This document shows positions 1 to 5,705 of a stretch of 5,705 nt of DNA, one piece after another (the stretch's first letter is position 1; each line of letters opens with the position of its first letter). The position numbers and the translations under genes were made by a program. A model generated the notes under the pieces. It searched no databases, was not told where the DNA came from, and saw only the letters and a list, made by a program, of their open reading frames with translations. The DNA comes from Gammaproteobacteria bacterium (lineage in GTDB: Bacteria > Pseudomonadota > Gammaproteobacteria > Pseudomonadales > Pseudohongiellaceae). The DNA lies in NCBI GenBank assembly GCA_947377625.1, contig CANCGR010000209.1, forward strand, positions 1-5,705, in the 5' to 3' direction.

Positions 1-153
1 CCAGGTAGTGTCAGCGGGCAGCAAACTGGCGGTTTTGGTGCAGGATTCCAGCCGCCCGGACTAGGTGGAAGACCACCATTTCAGGGCGTAGGCGCAGGAC
101 AAGGAGAACAGAGTGGCTTCACTCGAGAACCGGGCAGAGGACGACCCCAGTGA
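1..153 (+). CDS. C-terminal end of a partial gene, probably a gspI-like pseudopilin, with a Gly/Pro/Gln-rich tail
   Basis: Frame 1 is open from the left edge to a TGA at 151-153 and gives the last 50 residues of a protein. The tail is very biased: 16 Gly, 7 Pro and 7 Gln among 50, four spaced Phe, no Lys or Cys, and a basic end (GRGRPQ). This looks intrinsically disordered, and no fold or active site can be recognised. The stop codon overlaps the GTG start of gspJ in the tetranucleotide GTGA, so the gene is cotranscribed and probably translationally coupled with gspJ. In T2SS operons the gene before gspJ is usually gspI, so a GspI-type minor pseudopilin with an extended tail is the best guess. 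That identity rests on gene order only, because the diagnostic N-terminus lies outside the window. That this is a real coding end is supported by the exact overlap and by the gspJ ribosome binding site lying inside it. Confidence 0.7.
   Translation, partial: PGSVSGQQTGGFGAGFQPPGLGGRPPFQGVGAGQGEQSGFTREPGRGRPQ
136..141 (+). promoter_or_regulatory. Ribosome binding site for gspJ
   Basis: AGAGGA lies 8 nt before the GTG at 150. It sits inside the last codons of the upstream gene, supports the GTG as the true gspJ start, and fits translational coupling. Confidence 0.6.
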
Positions 154-803
154 GCCCCACAATCAAAAACACGCGCGGCTTCACGATACTGGAGCTGGTC
201 GTCGCCATGACACTGACCGCCATGCTGCTGGCTATGTTGAGCGCAGGCCTCTACAGCGTAGTGAATGACTGGCAGCGCGACGGCTCAGGCCTCGATGCCA
301 CGCTCGACAAAGCCCTGGTGGTGCTGCAACTGGATCGTGCGCTGCAATCAGCGTTTCCACATACCTATGTCGACCCTGAGCGGCTGGCGCGTTTCATCTA
401 TTTTGAAGGTAACCAAAACACACTCAGCTTTATTTCCACGGTATCACCGCAGCGCCAGAGTGGTTTGACCGCATGGCAATTGTCGACCGATGACAAAAAA
501 GGCATTGAGCTCAAACAGACGCCAGCCTTCAGCGACAACCCCAACCAGCGCCTTGCCGCTCTCAAACCGGTGTCGCTGTTGCCGAACTACACCGCGCAGT
601 GGCATTTCCTGTTTCAGAAAAATCCGGATACCAAGCAGTGGGTGCAGGAATGGTCTGGCAAGGATCGGCAAAGTCTGCCGATAGCCGTGCGACTGGTGTT
701 GACGCCAAAGGATGAGAAAAAAGGTGATGAACCGATTGAAATCGTCGCGCCGATCCGCAGCTGGCGCAATCCGGAAATCCAGCCCGTAGTGCCGGTAAAT
801 TGA
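150..803 (+). CDS. gspJ: Type II secretion minor pseudopilin GspJ
   Basis: Predicted 217-residue minor pseudopilin, close to the usual GspJ length (about 190-230). Residues 1-10 form a short basic leader ending in RG, followed by FTILE. This is a class III prepilin signal with cleavage after Gly10 and the conserved Glu at mature position 5 (Glu15). A hydrophobic helix follows (about 11-37), then a globular periplasmic region. That region has an amphipathic segment with paired Leu/Asp/Arg (50-68) and a C-terminal strand SLPIAVRLVL (175-184), typical of the GspJ family. There are no cysteines. In the family, GspJ joins GspI and GspK in a tip complex that starts pseudopilus assembly at the inner membrane. 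The start is GTG at 150, supported by AGAGGA 8 nt upstream and by overlap with the preceding stop. gspK follows at once. GspJ is favoured over a type IV minor pilin because of the gspK neighbour and the LP.AVR strand. Confidence 0.88.
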   Translation: MSPTIKNTRGFTILELVVAMTLTAMLLAMLSAGLYSVVNDWQRDGSGLDATLDKALVVLQLDRALQSAFPHTYVDPERLARFIYFEGNQNTLSFISTVSPQRQSGLTAWQLSTDDKKGIELKQTPAFSDNPNQRLAALKPVSLLPNYTAQWHFLFQKNPDTKQWVQEWSGKDRQSLPIAVRLVLTPKDEKKGDEPIEIVAPIRSWRNPEIQPVVPVN

Positions 804-811
804 GCGTGAAT

Positions 812-1921
812 ATGCGATTACGCCAGCGCGGCTCGGTCATCATAGTCACCTTGTGGACCATTATCCTGATGACGATGCTGGTGGCGGTGATCGCATCGCA
901 AAACCGCTTGTCGGCCGATACCGCCTGGGTCCACAAGCAGGAATTGACGGTGTGGGCCAGTGAGCAGTCAGCAATCAACCAGGCCGAAATGGAAGTGATG
1001 ATGGCGCGCATGCCGCTGCCGTTGGCCGACCAGCAGAAACTCATGGACGTCTCAGCCCAGAGCCTCAATCAAGCTCGGCGTAACCCGCTGTATCGCTATA
1101 ATGGCCAGCTGCTGAGCTTGGCCTATGCGCAGGCGCAGGATGTGGCAGTGCGCATTATTGATCATGCCGGCAAGATCAATTTGCGTGAAATCAGCCGGCC
1201 GCGCTTGCGGGCGCTGATCGAGAAAAAACTGGGCGGCTCCAAAGCCGATACCGACCAGATCGACCACATGATGGACGCGTGGAACGATTGGCTCGATCTT
1301 AACGACGGTGAAAGCCCCAAAGGCGCCGAGAAAAAGTATTACCAGAGCTTGCCGGTGCCCTATACCCCGCGCAATGGCGCGCTGGAAACCGTGGAGGAGC
1401 TGCTGAGTATCAAGGGCTTCGCCGAAGTATTCAGCGATGTGGATCTGGATGCGGCCTTCACTGTTTATGGGGAAGACGAACTGGTCAACCTCAATGTGGC
1501 CACCGTGGAAGCCATGCAGTTGTTGCCCGGGCTTGACGATGAGTTGATTGGCAAGATTGTGGCCTGGCGCAAAGACAATGAATTCCAGGGCAATGGCGAT
1601 GTAGCGCAGCTGGTGACAGCAGAAAAAATGGCGGAGTTGCGGCCGTGGATCAACTCTCGCAAGACCACCAACTACTACACGATAATGGTCTACCCGCAAG
1701 CTGACGGCAAAGACGCCGAGCAGAGCAAGGACGACAACACCAGCCAGGACAAAGCCAAATCCGTCCACAGCGAATCCGACCAGCCAAAAGCACTGACCGC
1801 CTATGCCGAAACCATTTCGATCTCTTCACCCACCGAGCGACCGCTCGTGCTGAAAATCAATCCTTACCAGAAACTGCCGCTGGCGCCGGAAGTGCTGATC
1901 GCTGAACAAGAGGCCAAGTAG
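812..1921 (+). CDS. gspK: Type II secretion minor pseudopilin GspK
   Basis: Predicted 369 residues from ATG 812, somewhat longer than typical GspK (about 300-340). The leader MRLRQRG is followed by SVIIVTLWTIILMTMLVAVI, giving cleavage after Gly7. Mature position 5 is Val, not Glu; lack of Glu5 is a known GspK trait linked to its place at the pseudopilus tip. Family landmarks are DHAGKINL (117-124), DWLDLNDGE (159-167), YTPRNGALETVEELL (184-198) and a helix-hairpin-helix/SAM-like segment (about 226-253, NLNVATVEAMQLLPG). An Asp/Lys/Ser/Gln-rich stretch (about 297-326) interrupts the C-terminal beta region and accounts for the extra length. Alternative in-frame starts are TTG 800, which would overlap the gspJ stop by 4 nt, and GTG 806. 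I chose ATG 812 because it is the best start codon, has a weak TGAG 7 nt upstream, and leaves a standard short leader. No gspL or gspM follows; the next gene is an ABC permease. Confidence 0.9.
   Translation: MRLRQRGSVIIVTLWTIILMTMLVAVIASQNRLSADTAWVHKQELTVWASEQSAINQAEMEVMMARMPLPLADQQKLMDVSAQSLNQARRNPLYRYNGQLLSLAYAQAQDVAVRIIDHAGKINLREISRPRLRALIEKKLGGSKADTDQIDHMMDAWNDWLDLNDGESPKGAEKKYYQSLPVPYTPRNGALETVEELLSIKGFAEVFSDVDLDAAFTVYGEDELVNLNVATVEAMQLLPGLDDELIGKIVAWRKDNEFQGNGDVAQLVTAEKMAELRPWINSRKTTNYYTIMVYPQADGKDAEQSKDDNTSQDKAKSVHSESDQPKALTAYAETISISSPTERPLVLKINPYQKLPLAPEVLIAEQEAK
1908..1913 (+). promoter_or_regulatory. Ribosome binding site for the wzm-like permease
   Basis: AAGAGG within the last codons of gspK lies 7 nt before the GTG at 1921. 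It fixes that GTG as the start and means the permease is translated from a site inside the pseudopilin gene. Confidence 0.6.
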
Positions 1922-2730
1922 TGAACTTATTAGTACGTTTAGGCCGTCTGTGTGTCGACAGTTTGCGTGTGCCATTGGGCGCGCCACTACGGCATGCGTC
2001 ACTGGTGCGCATGCTGGTGCAGCGGGAAATTGCGGCGCGCACTTCCGGCACCTTGCTCGGTAAGCTGTGGCCACTGGTGCAGCCGGGGCTGCAGGTGCTG
2101 GGCTTCTGGTTCATGTTCGGGGTTGTCTATGACGCTGGCAGTCGCGGCGGCCCTTCCTTCCTGCAATACCTGATGCTCGGCATGTTGCCGTGGCTATGCT
2201 TGAGTGAAGTGCTCAGCCGCAGCACCGGACTGTTTCGCGAGTTCAGCGTGTTGTTTGCACGCTCACCATTTCCGCTGGAAGTGCTGCCGTCGGTAATGCT
2301 GGTGATTCCCGGCATTGTTTACGGCACGGCGCTGGTACTCACTACGCTCTGGATGCTGGGTGTAGTGGCTGCGCTCAAGGCGGTGGTGGTCATTCCGTTG
2401 TTGCTGCTGTGGTGTTTGCCACTGCTGCTGCTGTGCGCGGTGATTGGCTTGTTCGTGCGTGACTTCGGGCAGGTATTGCCTTTTCTGCTCACGCTGCTGA
2501 TGTATGTCACCCCGATCCTGTATTTCCCCGATCTGTTGCCGGCCAAGGCGCGCGCCTGGATGTGGCTGAATCCGCTGGCCGACTGGATGGCGGTGATTCA
2601 TGCCGGGCTGACCGACGCCGTGATGCCGTTCAATAGTTTGTGGCGCTTGTTGGGAATCTGGCTGCTGCTGCTGGTGCCAAGCTGGTTGTTGTACCGGCGC
2701 ACACTCTTGCACGTGCGGGAGTTGCTGTGA
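1921..2730 (+). CDS. wzm: ABC-2 type polysaccharide export permease (Wzm-like)
   Basis: Predicted 269-residue inner-membrane protein, the usual size for Wzm/KpsM/TagG-type permeases. The N-terminal cytoplasmic part carries the family's interface signature: QREIAAR (34-40), then S42 and LGKLWPLVQP (46-55), corresponding to the common RDL..RY..S.LG.LW pattern. About six hydrophobic segments follow (near 55-71, 78-96, 118-146, 153-178, 183-202 and 241-258). The RD pair at 180-181, TPILYF (197-202) and the conserved NP (217-218) are also typical. In this family, two permease subunits form a channel that moves an undecaprenyl-diphosphate-linked glycan from cytoplasm to periplasm, powered by the ATPase encoded next. 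The GTG start overlaps the gspK stop by one base (TAGTG) and the gene ends overlapping the ATPase start (TGATG). The kind of glycan cannot be read from this protein; O-antigen is most likely, a capsule or other exopolysaccharide is possible. Confidence 0.9.
   Translation: MNLLVRLGRLCVDSLRVPLGAPLRHASLVRMLVQREIAARTSGTLLGKLWPLVQPGLQVLGFWFMFGVVYDAGSRGGPSFLQYLMLGMLPWLCLSEVLSRSTGLFREFSVLFARSPFPLEVLPSVMLVIPGIVYGTALVLTTLWMLGVVAALKAVVVIPLLLLWCLPLLLLCAVIGLFVRDFGQVLPFLLTLLMYVTPILYFPDLLPAKARAWMWLNPLADWMAVIHAGLTDAVMPFNSLWRLLGIWLLLLVPSWLLYRRTLLHVRELL
2717..2721 (+). promoter_or_regulatory. Ribosome binding site for the wzt-like ATPase
   Basis: GGGAG lies 8 nt before ATG 2730. It decides the start against the longer in-frame extension that begins upstream inside the permease gene. 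Confidence 0.6.
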
Positions 2731-3959
2731 TGCGCGAACCAATCATCAGACTGGATGGCGTCAGCAAAAGTTATCGCAGCTATGCGCGTGATATCGACCG
2801 TGTGCTGGAAATTCTCACCGGCAAAGCCCGCCATCAAAGTTTCAATGCGCTGGAACCGCTGACACTGAGTGTCGCCAAAGGTGAAGTCATTGGCGTGGTC
2901 GGCAAGAACGGCGCGGGCAAGAGCACGCTGCTCAAACTACTGGCCGGCACCGTGCAGACTTCCACCGGGTCACTCAGCATCCACGGCCGCGTCAGCGCAA
3001 TCCTCGAACTGGGCGCCAGCTTTCATCCTGAAATGAGCGGCCACGACAACGTCTATCTGACCTGCGCCATTCAGGGTCTTACCCGCCCGGAGACTGACGA
3101 AGCGTATGAAGCGATTGTCGCCTTCGCCGGCATCCCTGACTTCATGCAGCGCCCCGTCAAAACCTATTCGAGCGGCATGTTGATGCGACTGGCGTTTTCG
3201 ATTGCCACGCATGTGAATCCCGACATTCTCATCATCGACGAAGCGCTGTCGGTGGGTGATGGTGTGTTCGCGCGCCGCTCGTTCGATCGCATCATGGAAT
3301 TTCGCAACGCCGGCAAAACCATCTTCTTCTGTTCGCATTCGCTCTATCAGGTGGAAGCGTTGTGTGATCGCGTGTTGTGGCTGGATCAGGGGCGCATCAA
3401 AGGTGAAGGCGCACCTGCGAGAGTCATTACTGCTTACAGTGAATTTCTGCAGCGACAGTCGGCAATTACAGCGCCAGCGCCGCAGGCCGCAGCATCATCG
3501 TCAGAGGCTGCGCCAGTGCCGGCTGCCAGCACCAATACCAGCGTGCCGCGTGTGATCGAAGTCAATGTGCGCGTCGATGGCCGCCTTGCCAAAGTGCACA
3601 CGCTGCAAAGCTGTGAAAACCTGGTGGAAGTAACGGTCAATTTCTGGGCACCAGCACATTTGCCAATGCCCACGGTGGGCGTGGTCATTCTTGGTGGCGA
3701 TGGCCGCTATGTCGCCAGCGCCGGCACGCTCAACGACGGCATCAACTTACGCACCGGTGCTGATCACAGTGGCAGCGTTGTTTTGCAATTTCCGGATTTT
3801 CCGCTGCTGAAAGGCTGCTATGTGCTCGAGGTATATCTGTTGTGTGAACGCGGACTGCACATCTATGAACGCGTGCGACAAGTGGCTGAATTGAATGTTG
3901 AGCAGCGTTCGCTGGAATTGGGCATCGTCAGTCTGGCGCATCAATGGTTGTCACACTAA
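2730..3959 (+). CDS. wzt: ABC polysaccharide exporter ATPase with C-terminal glycan-recognition domain (Wzt-like)
   Basis: Predicted 409 residues in two domains. The nucleotide-binding domain (about 1-240) has Walker A GKNGAGKST (58-66), the Wzt-type ELGASFHPEMSG motif (93-104), the signature YSSGM (146-150), Walker B ILIIDE (166-171) with the D-loop SVGD (174-177), and the switch His203. All catalytic residues are present, so it should be an active ATPase. An Ala/Pro/Ser-rich linker (about 247-272) leads to a C-terminal domain (about 275-395) with the alternating beta pattern of the Wzt C-terminal beta-sandwich. In E. coli O8/O9a-type systems that domain binds the modified non-reducing end of the glycan and licenses export. 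Its presence suggests that this glycan is also capped before export, although no capping enzyme lies in the window. The ATG overlaps the permease stop by one base, with GGGAG 8 nt upstream. The protein would sit on the cytoplasmic face bound to the permease. Confidence 0.92.
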   Translation: MREPIIRLDGVSKSYRSYARDIDRVLEILTGKARHQSFNALEPLTLSVAKGEVIGVVGKNGAGKSTLLKLLAGTVQTSTGSLSIHGRVSAILELGASFHPEMSGHDNVYLTCAIQGLTRPETDEAYEAIVAFAGIPDFMQRPVKTYSSGMLMRLAFSIATHVNPDILIIDEALSVGDGVFARRSFDRIMEFRNAGKTIFFCSHSLYQVEALCDRVLWLDQGRIKGEGAPARVITAYSEFLQRQSAITAPAPQAAASSSEAAPVPAASTNTSVPRVIEVNVRVDGRLAKVHTLQSCENLVEVTVNFWAPAHLPMPTVGVVILGGDGRYVASAGTLNDGINLRTGADHSGSVVLQFPDFPLLKGCYVLEVYLLCERGLHIYERVRQVAELNVEQRSLELGIVSLAHQWLSH

Positions 3960-3979
3960 TGGTCGCCACCCTGTCATGA
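3959..3979 (+). other. Six-codon mini-ORF bridging wzt and the next gene
   Basis: ATG at 3959 overlaps the wzt stop by one base (TAATG), encodes MVATLS and stops at TGA 3977-3979. That stop overlaps the ATG at 3976 of the next gene in the tetranucleotide ATGA. No strong ribosome binding site precedes the ATG at 3976. The arrangement could let terminating ribosomes restart twice and so couple the two genes, but in so short a stretch it may be chance. Confidence 0.3.
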
Positions 3980-5705
3980 GCACGCTGGCCGACATCGGGC
4001 TGGGCACGCTGTTCGCCGGCAATGCTGGCTTGCTGCAACTGACGGTGCTGCCAGGCTTGCTGGCGCATGAGTGGCAGGCCCGCCACAAAATCCACATGCC
4101 GGCGCTCGATTCGCTGCTGTTCATGTTTGCCTTCAGCGCAGTGGTGAGTTTCCTGCTGGTGCTGCTGTTGCAAATGTGCGGACTTCACACCCGAGCAGTC
4201 TGGATGGCATTGGGATGGGCGCAATTGGCCTTGGGCCTGTATTGGCATTTCACCAATCGCACGCCGCTCAGTTTGTTGCATGCCGATGCGCAACGTATGC
4301 CCTTACTGGGCATTCTGGCTTTGCTGATTTACGTATTCTGTTTTGTTGAATTGCTACGTGCGGTGGTAGGTCATTGGCCGGGCGTGTTGCAGGGCTGGGA
4401 TGCGATTGTCAGCTGGAATCGTTGGGCCAAGGACTGGAGTACAGGACAGTGGCCAGTGCTGACCTGGGATTATCCGCAGTTGATGCCGGCCGCGTGGTCG
4501 GTGTTGTATCTGTGGCAAGGCAGCAGCGAAATCGAAATATTTATTCGTATCTGGATGAGCTTGTTTGCAGTATCACTGATGGCGGTATTTCTGGCGATGT
4601 ATGCACACTGGCGGCGGTGGCCGCTGCTGTTTGCCGGTGCGATGATGACAAGCATCCTGCTTGGCCCTTACCGGCAGGTGCTGGATTCCGGTTATGTTGA
4701 CGTGCCGCAGGCCTTCGCCATTTTGTTAAGCGCACACTGGGTATTGCTGGCCGTGCATGATGCCGCCAGATCGGCGCGCTGGTTGTTTTATGCAACGGTG
4801 GCCACTGCGCTGGCGCTGCTGACCAAACAAAGTGGCCTGCTGGCACTGATGATGTGGTTATGGGCCGTGTGGAATCTGCGCGCGCAGCAGCAGGCGGTGT
4901 GGCGCGCGGTAGGACTATTGTTGTTGTTGGTGCTGCCTTGGTATGCATTGGCGCTGCTGCATGACACAGACGAAAGTGTGCTGGCGTATGTCACGCACGA
5001 CATCTTCGGCAATGAGACGCTGTCGGCGCGCATGATTCGCGCCCTTACTCATACTTTGCCGGCCGTTACCGGCATTGGGCCGAGCACCAGAGTGGTAGCA
5101 GTCATTGTGTTTGTGGGCATCTGCGGGTTGGTGCTCGCGCTGCGTGATCGTTGCGGACGTTTCTTTGCAGTGACAGGCCTGTGCGGCCTGCTGATCTGGG
5201 CGGCCAGTTTTTCCTACGACGGGCGCAATTTGCTGCCGGTGCTGCCACTGTTGTTGTTGGCAGCAGCGCATGGTTATGGACGCATGCAAATAACACCAGC
5301 CTGGCTGTCGGAATCGTTGCCGGTGGGAAATCTGAAATCGTACCAACCGTTGTACAAGCTGATTCCGCTACTGTCGGCGCTGGTATTGGCAGGCAGCTTG
5401 CTGCCAGCCAATGTTGAACATTGGGAGCTGCTGACGGATTCGTTGCGCAAGGAATCTGAAAATCCTGTGCTCAATAAGCTGTTGCTGGATTTCGTCAACA
5501 CGCCGGAGCTCACCGGCCTTGTTTACACCACCTATCCGCCGATGGTCGCCATCAAGGACTTGCGTACGCATTGGTTCAACGATGCGGGTGCCAGCCATAT
5601 GCAGCCATCAACAGCCGCCGCGTTGGTGGCAGGTGCGCCGCTGTGTGAGGTGTTCACGTCTATCCCTCGCCATGAGTTGATCAGCCACGCGTTGTTGCAA
5701 GACTC
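3976..5705 (+). CDS. Polytopic membrane protein resembling a GT-C glycosyltransferase (partial, right end missing)
   Basis: An open frame runs from ATG 3976 to the right edge without a stop, giving 576 complete codons. The protein is strongly hydrophobic, with about a dozen or more likely membrane helices. Examples lie near residues 8-29, 46-67, 109-128, 188-208, 290-302 and 315-330, and the last near 453-470; a soluble, probably periplasmic, tail follows (about 475-576). Between helices is a loop with WDAIVSW (141-147) and WDYPQLMP (164-171), then TKQSGLLAL (283-291), and SYDGRNLLP (413-421) before another helix. An early loop with a conserved Asp, a TK.SGL segment and an RxLLP segment recall the ArnT/PMT-like GT-C fold, in which a lipid-phosphate-linked sugar is transferred at the periplasmic face. 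I infer this function from general resemblance; D142 or D165 could be catalytic. An O-antigen polymerase or ligase, or an uncharacterised membrane protein, is possible. Its position after wzm-wzt supports a role in glycan assembly. Its ribosome binding site is weak. Confidence 0.75.
   Translation, partial: MSTLADIGLGTLFAGNAGLLQLTVLPGLLAHEWQARHKIHMPALDSLLFMFAFSAVVSFLLVLLLQMCGLHTRAVWMALGWAQLALGLYWHFTNRTPLSLLHADAQRMPLLGILALLIYVFCFVELLRAVVGHWPGVLQGWDAIVSWNRWAKDWSTGQWPVLTWDYPQLMPAAWSVLYLWQGSSEIEIFIRIWMSLFAVSLMAVFLAMYAHWRRWPLLFAGAMMTSILLGPYRQVLDSGYVDVPQAFAILLSAHWVLLAVHDAARSARWLFYATVATALALLTKQSGLLALMMWLWAVWNLRAQQQAVWRAVGLLLLLVLPWYALALLHDTDESVLAYVTHDIFGNETLSARMIRALTHTLPAVTGIGPSTRVVAVIVFVGICGLVLALRDRCGRFFAVTGLCGLLIWAASFSYDGRNLLPVLPLLLLAAAHGYGRMQITPAWLSESLPVGNLKSYQPLYKLIPLLSALVLAGSLLPANVEHWELLTDSLRKESENPVLNKLLLDFVNTPELTGLVYTTYPPMVAIKDLRTHWFNDAGASHMQPSTAAALVAGAPLCEVFTSIPRHELISHALLQD

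Noticed and set aside
562..1068. Antisense open frame of 168 codons spanning the gspJ-gspK junction
   Set aside because: It overlaps two supported genes on the other strand, and its product has no recognisable feature.
1052..1768. Long antisense open frame of 238 codons opposite gspK
   Set aside because: It lies wholly opposite a well-supported GspK with prepilin signal and family motifs; its His/Gln/Ile-rich translation shows no domain and no ribosome binding site was evident. It is a codon-bias shadow in GC-rich DNA.
2640..2729. N-terminal extension of the Wzt ATPase by 30 residues from an upstream start
   Set aside because: The extension runs inside the permease gene, is not like Wzt N-termini, and ATG 2730 has GGGAG at 8 nt and a TGATG overlap.
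4374..4700. Alternative + strand frame of 108 codons inside the membrane protein gene
   Set aside because: The frame starting at 3976 stays open for over 1.7 kb with a coherent multi-helix protein; the alternative frame has no recognisable domain.
4916..4936. TTG/CTG triplet runs (also near 2401-2434, 2661-2674 and 5249-5260) that look like microsatellite repeats
   Set aside because: They encode consecutive leucines in predicted membrane helices and are short and imperfect, so they need no repeat-based explanation.
4541..5346. Overlapping antisense open frames rich in Gln, His and Ala opposite the membrane protein gene
   Set aside because: They mirror Leu-rich CTG/TTG codon runs of the true gene read backwards (CAG/CAA), which yields Gln-rich shadows.

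Overview
The window looks like a piece of a Gram-negative, probably proteobacterial, chromosome. It has moderately high GC, type II secretion (T2SS) pseudopilin genes with class III prepilin leaders, and an O-antigen-type Wzm/Wzt exporter. The lineage cannot be fixed from the sequence; gamma- or betaproteobacterium is the best inference. All supported genes are on the + strand and the window is coding almost throughout. I see no RNA gene, mobile element, CRISPR array, terminator or convincing promoter.

Layout. Positions 1-153 hold the Gly/Pro/Gln-rich C-terminus of a gene cut by the left edge, by position probably a gspI-like pseudopilin. Then come gspJ (150-803) and gspK (812-1921, possibly from a TTG at 800), two minor pseudopilins of the T2SS pseudopilus tip. 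After gspK, where gspL and gspM commonly follow, there is instead an ABC-2 polysaccharide-export permease (wzm-like, 1921-2730), its ATPase with a C-terminal glycan-recognition domain (wzt-like, 2730-3959), and a large polytopic membrane protein resembling a GT-C glycosyltransferase (3976 to beyond 5705, open at the right edge).

The genes are packed stop-on-start: GTGA at 150, a TTGA overlap or 8-nt gap near 800, TAGTG at 1919, TGATG at 2728, and a 16-nt gap at 3960-3975 bridged by a six-codon mini-ORF. This suggests one polycistronic, translationally coupled unit. Wzm and Wzt would move an undecaprenyl-linked glycan across the inner membrane, and the GT-C-like protein could transfer a sugar on the periplasmic face. 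GspJ and GspK would form part of the pseudopilus tip.

The most notable feature is the seamless junction between T2SS pseudopilin genes and a polysaccharide exporter. It may be a chance operon fusion or a sign that the two machines work together; the sequence alone cannot decide.
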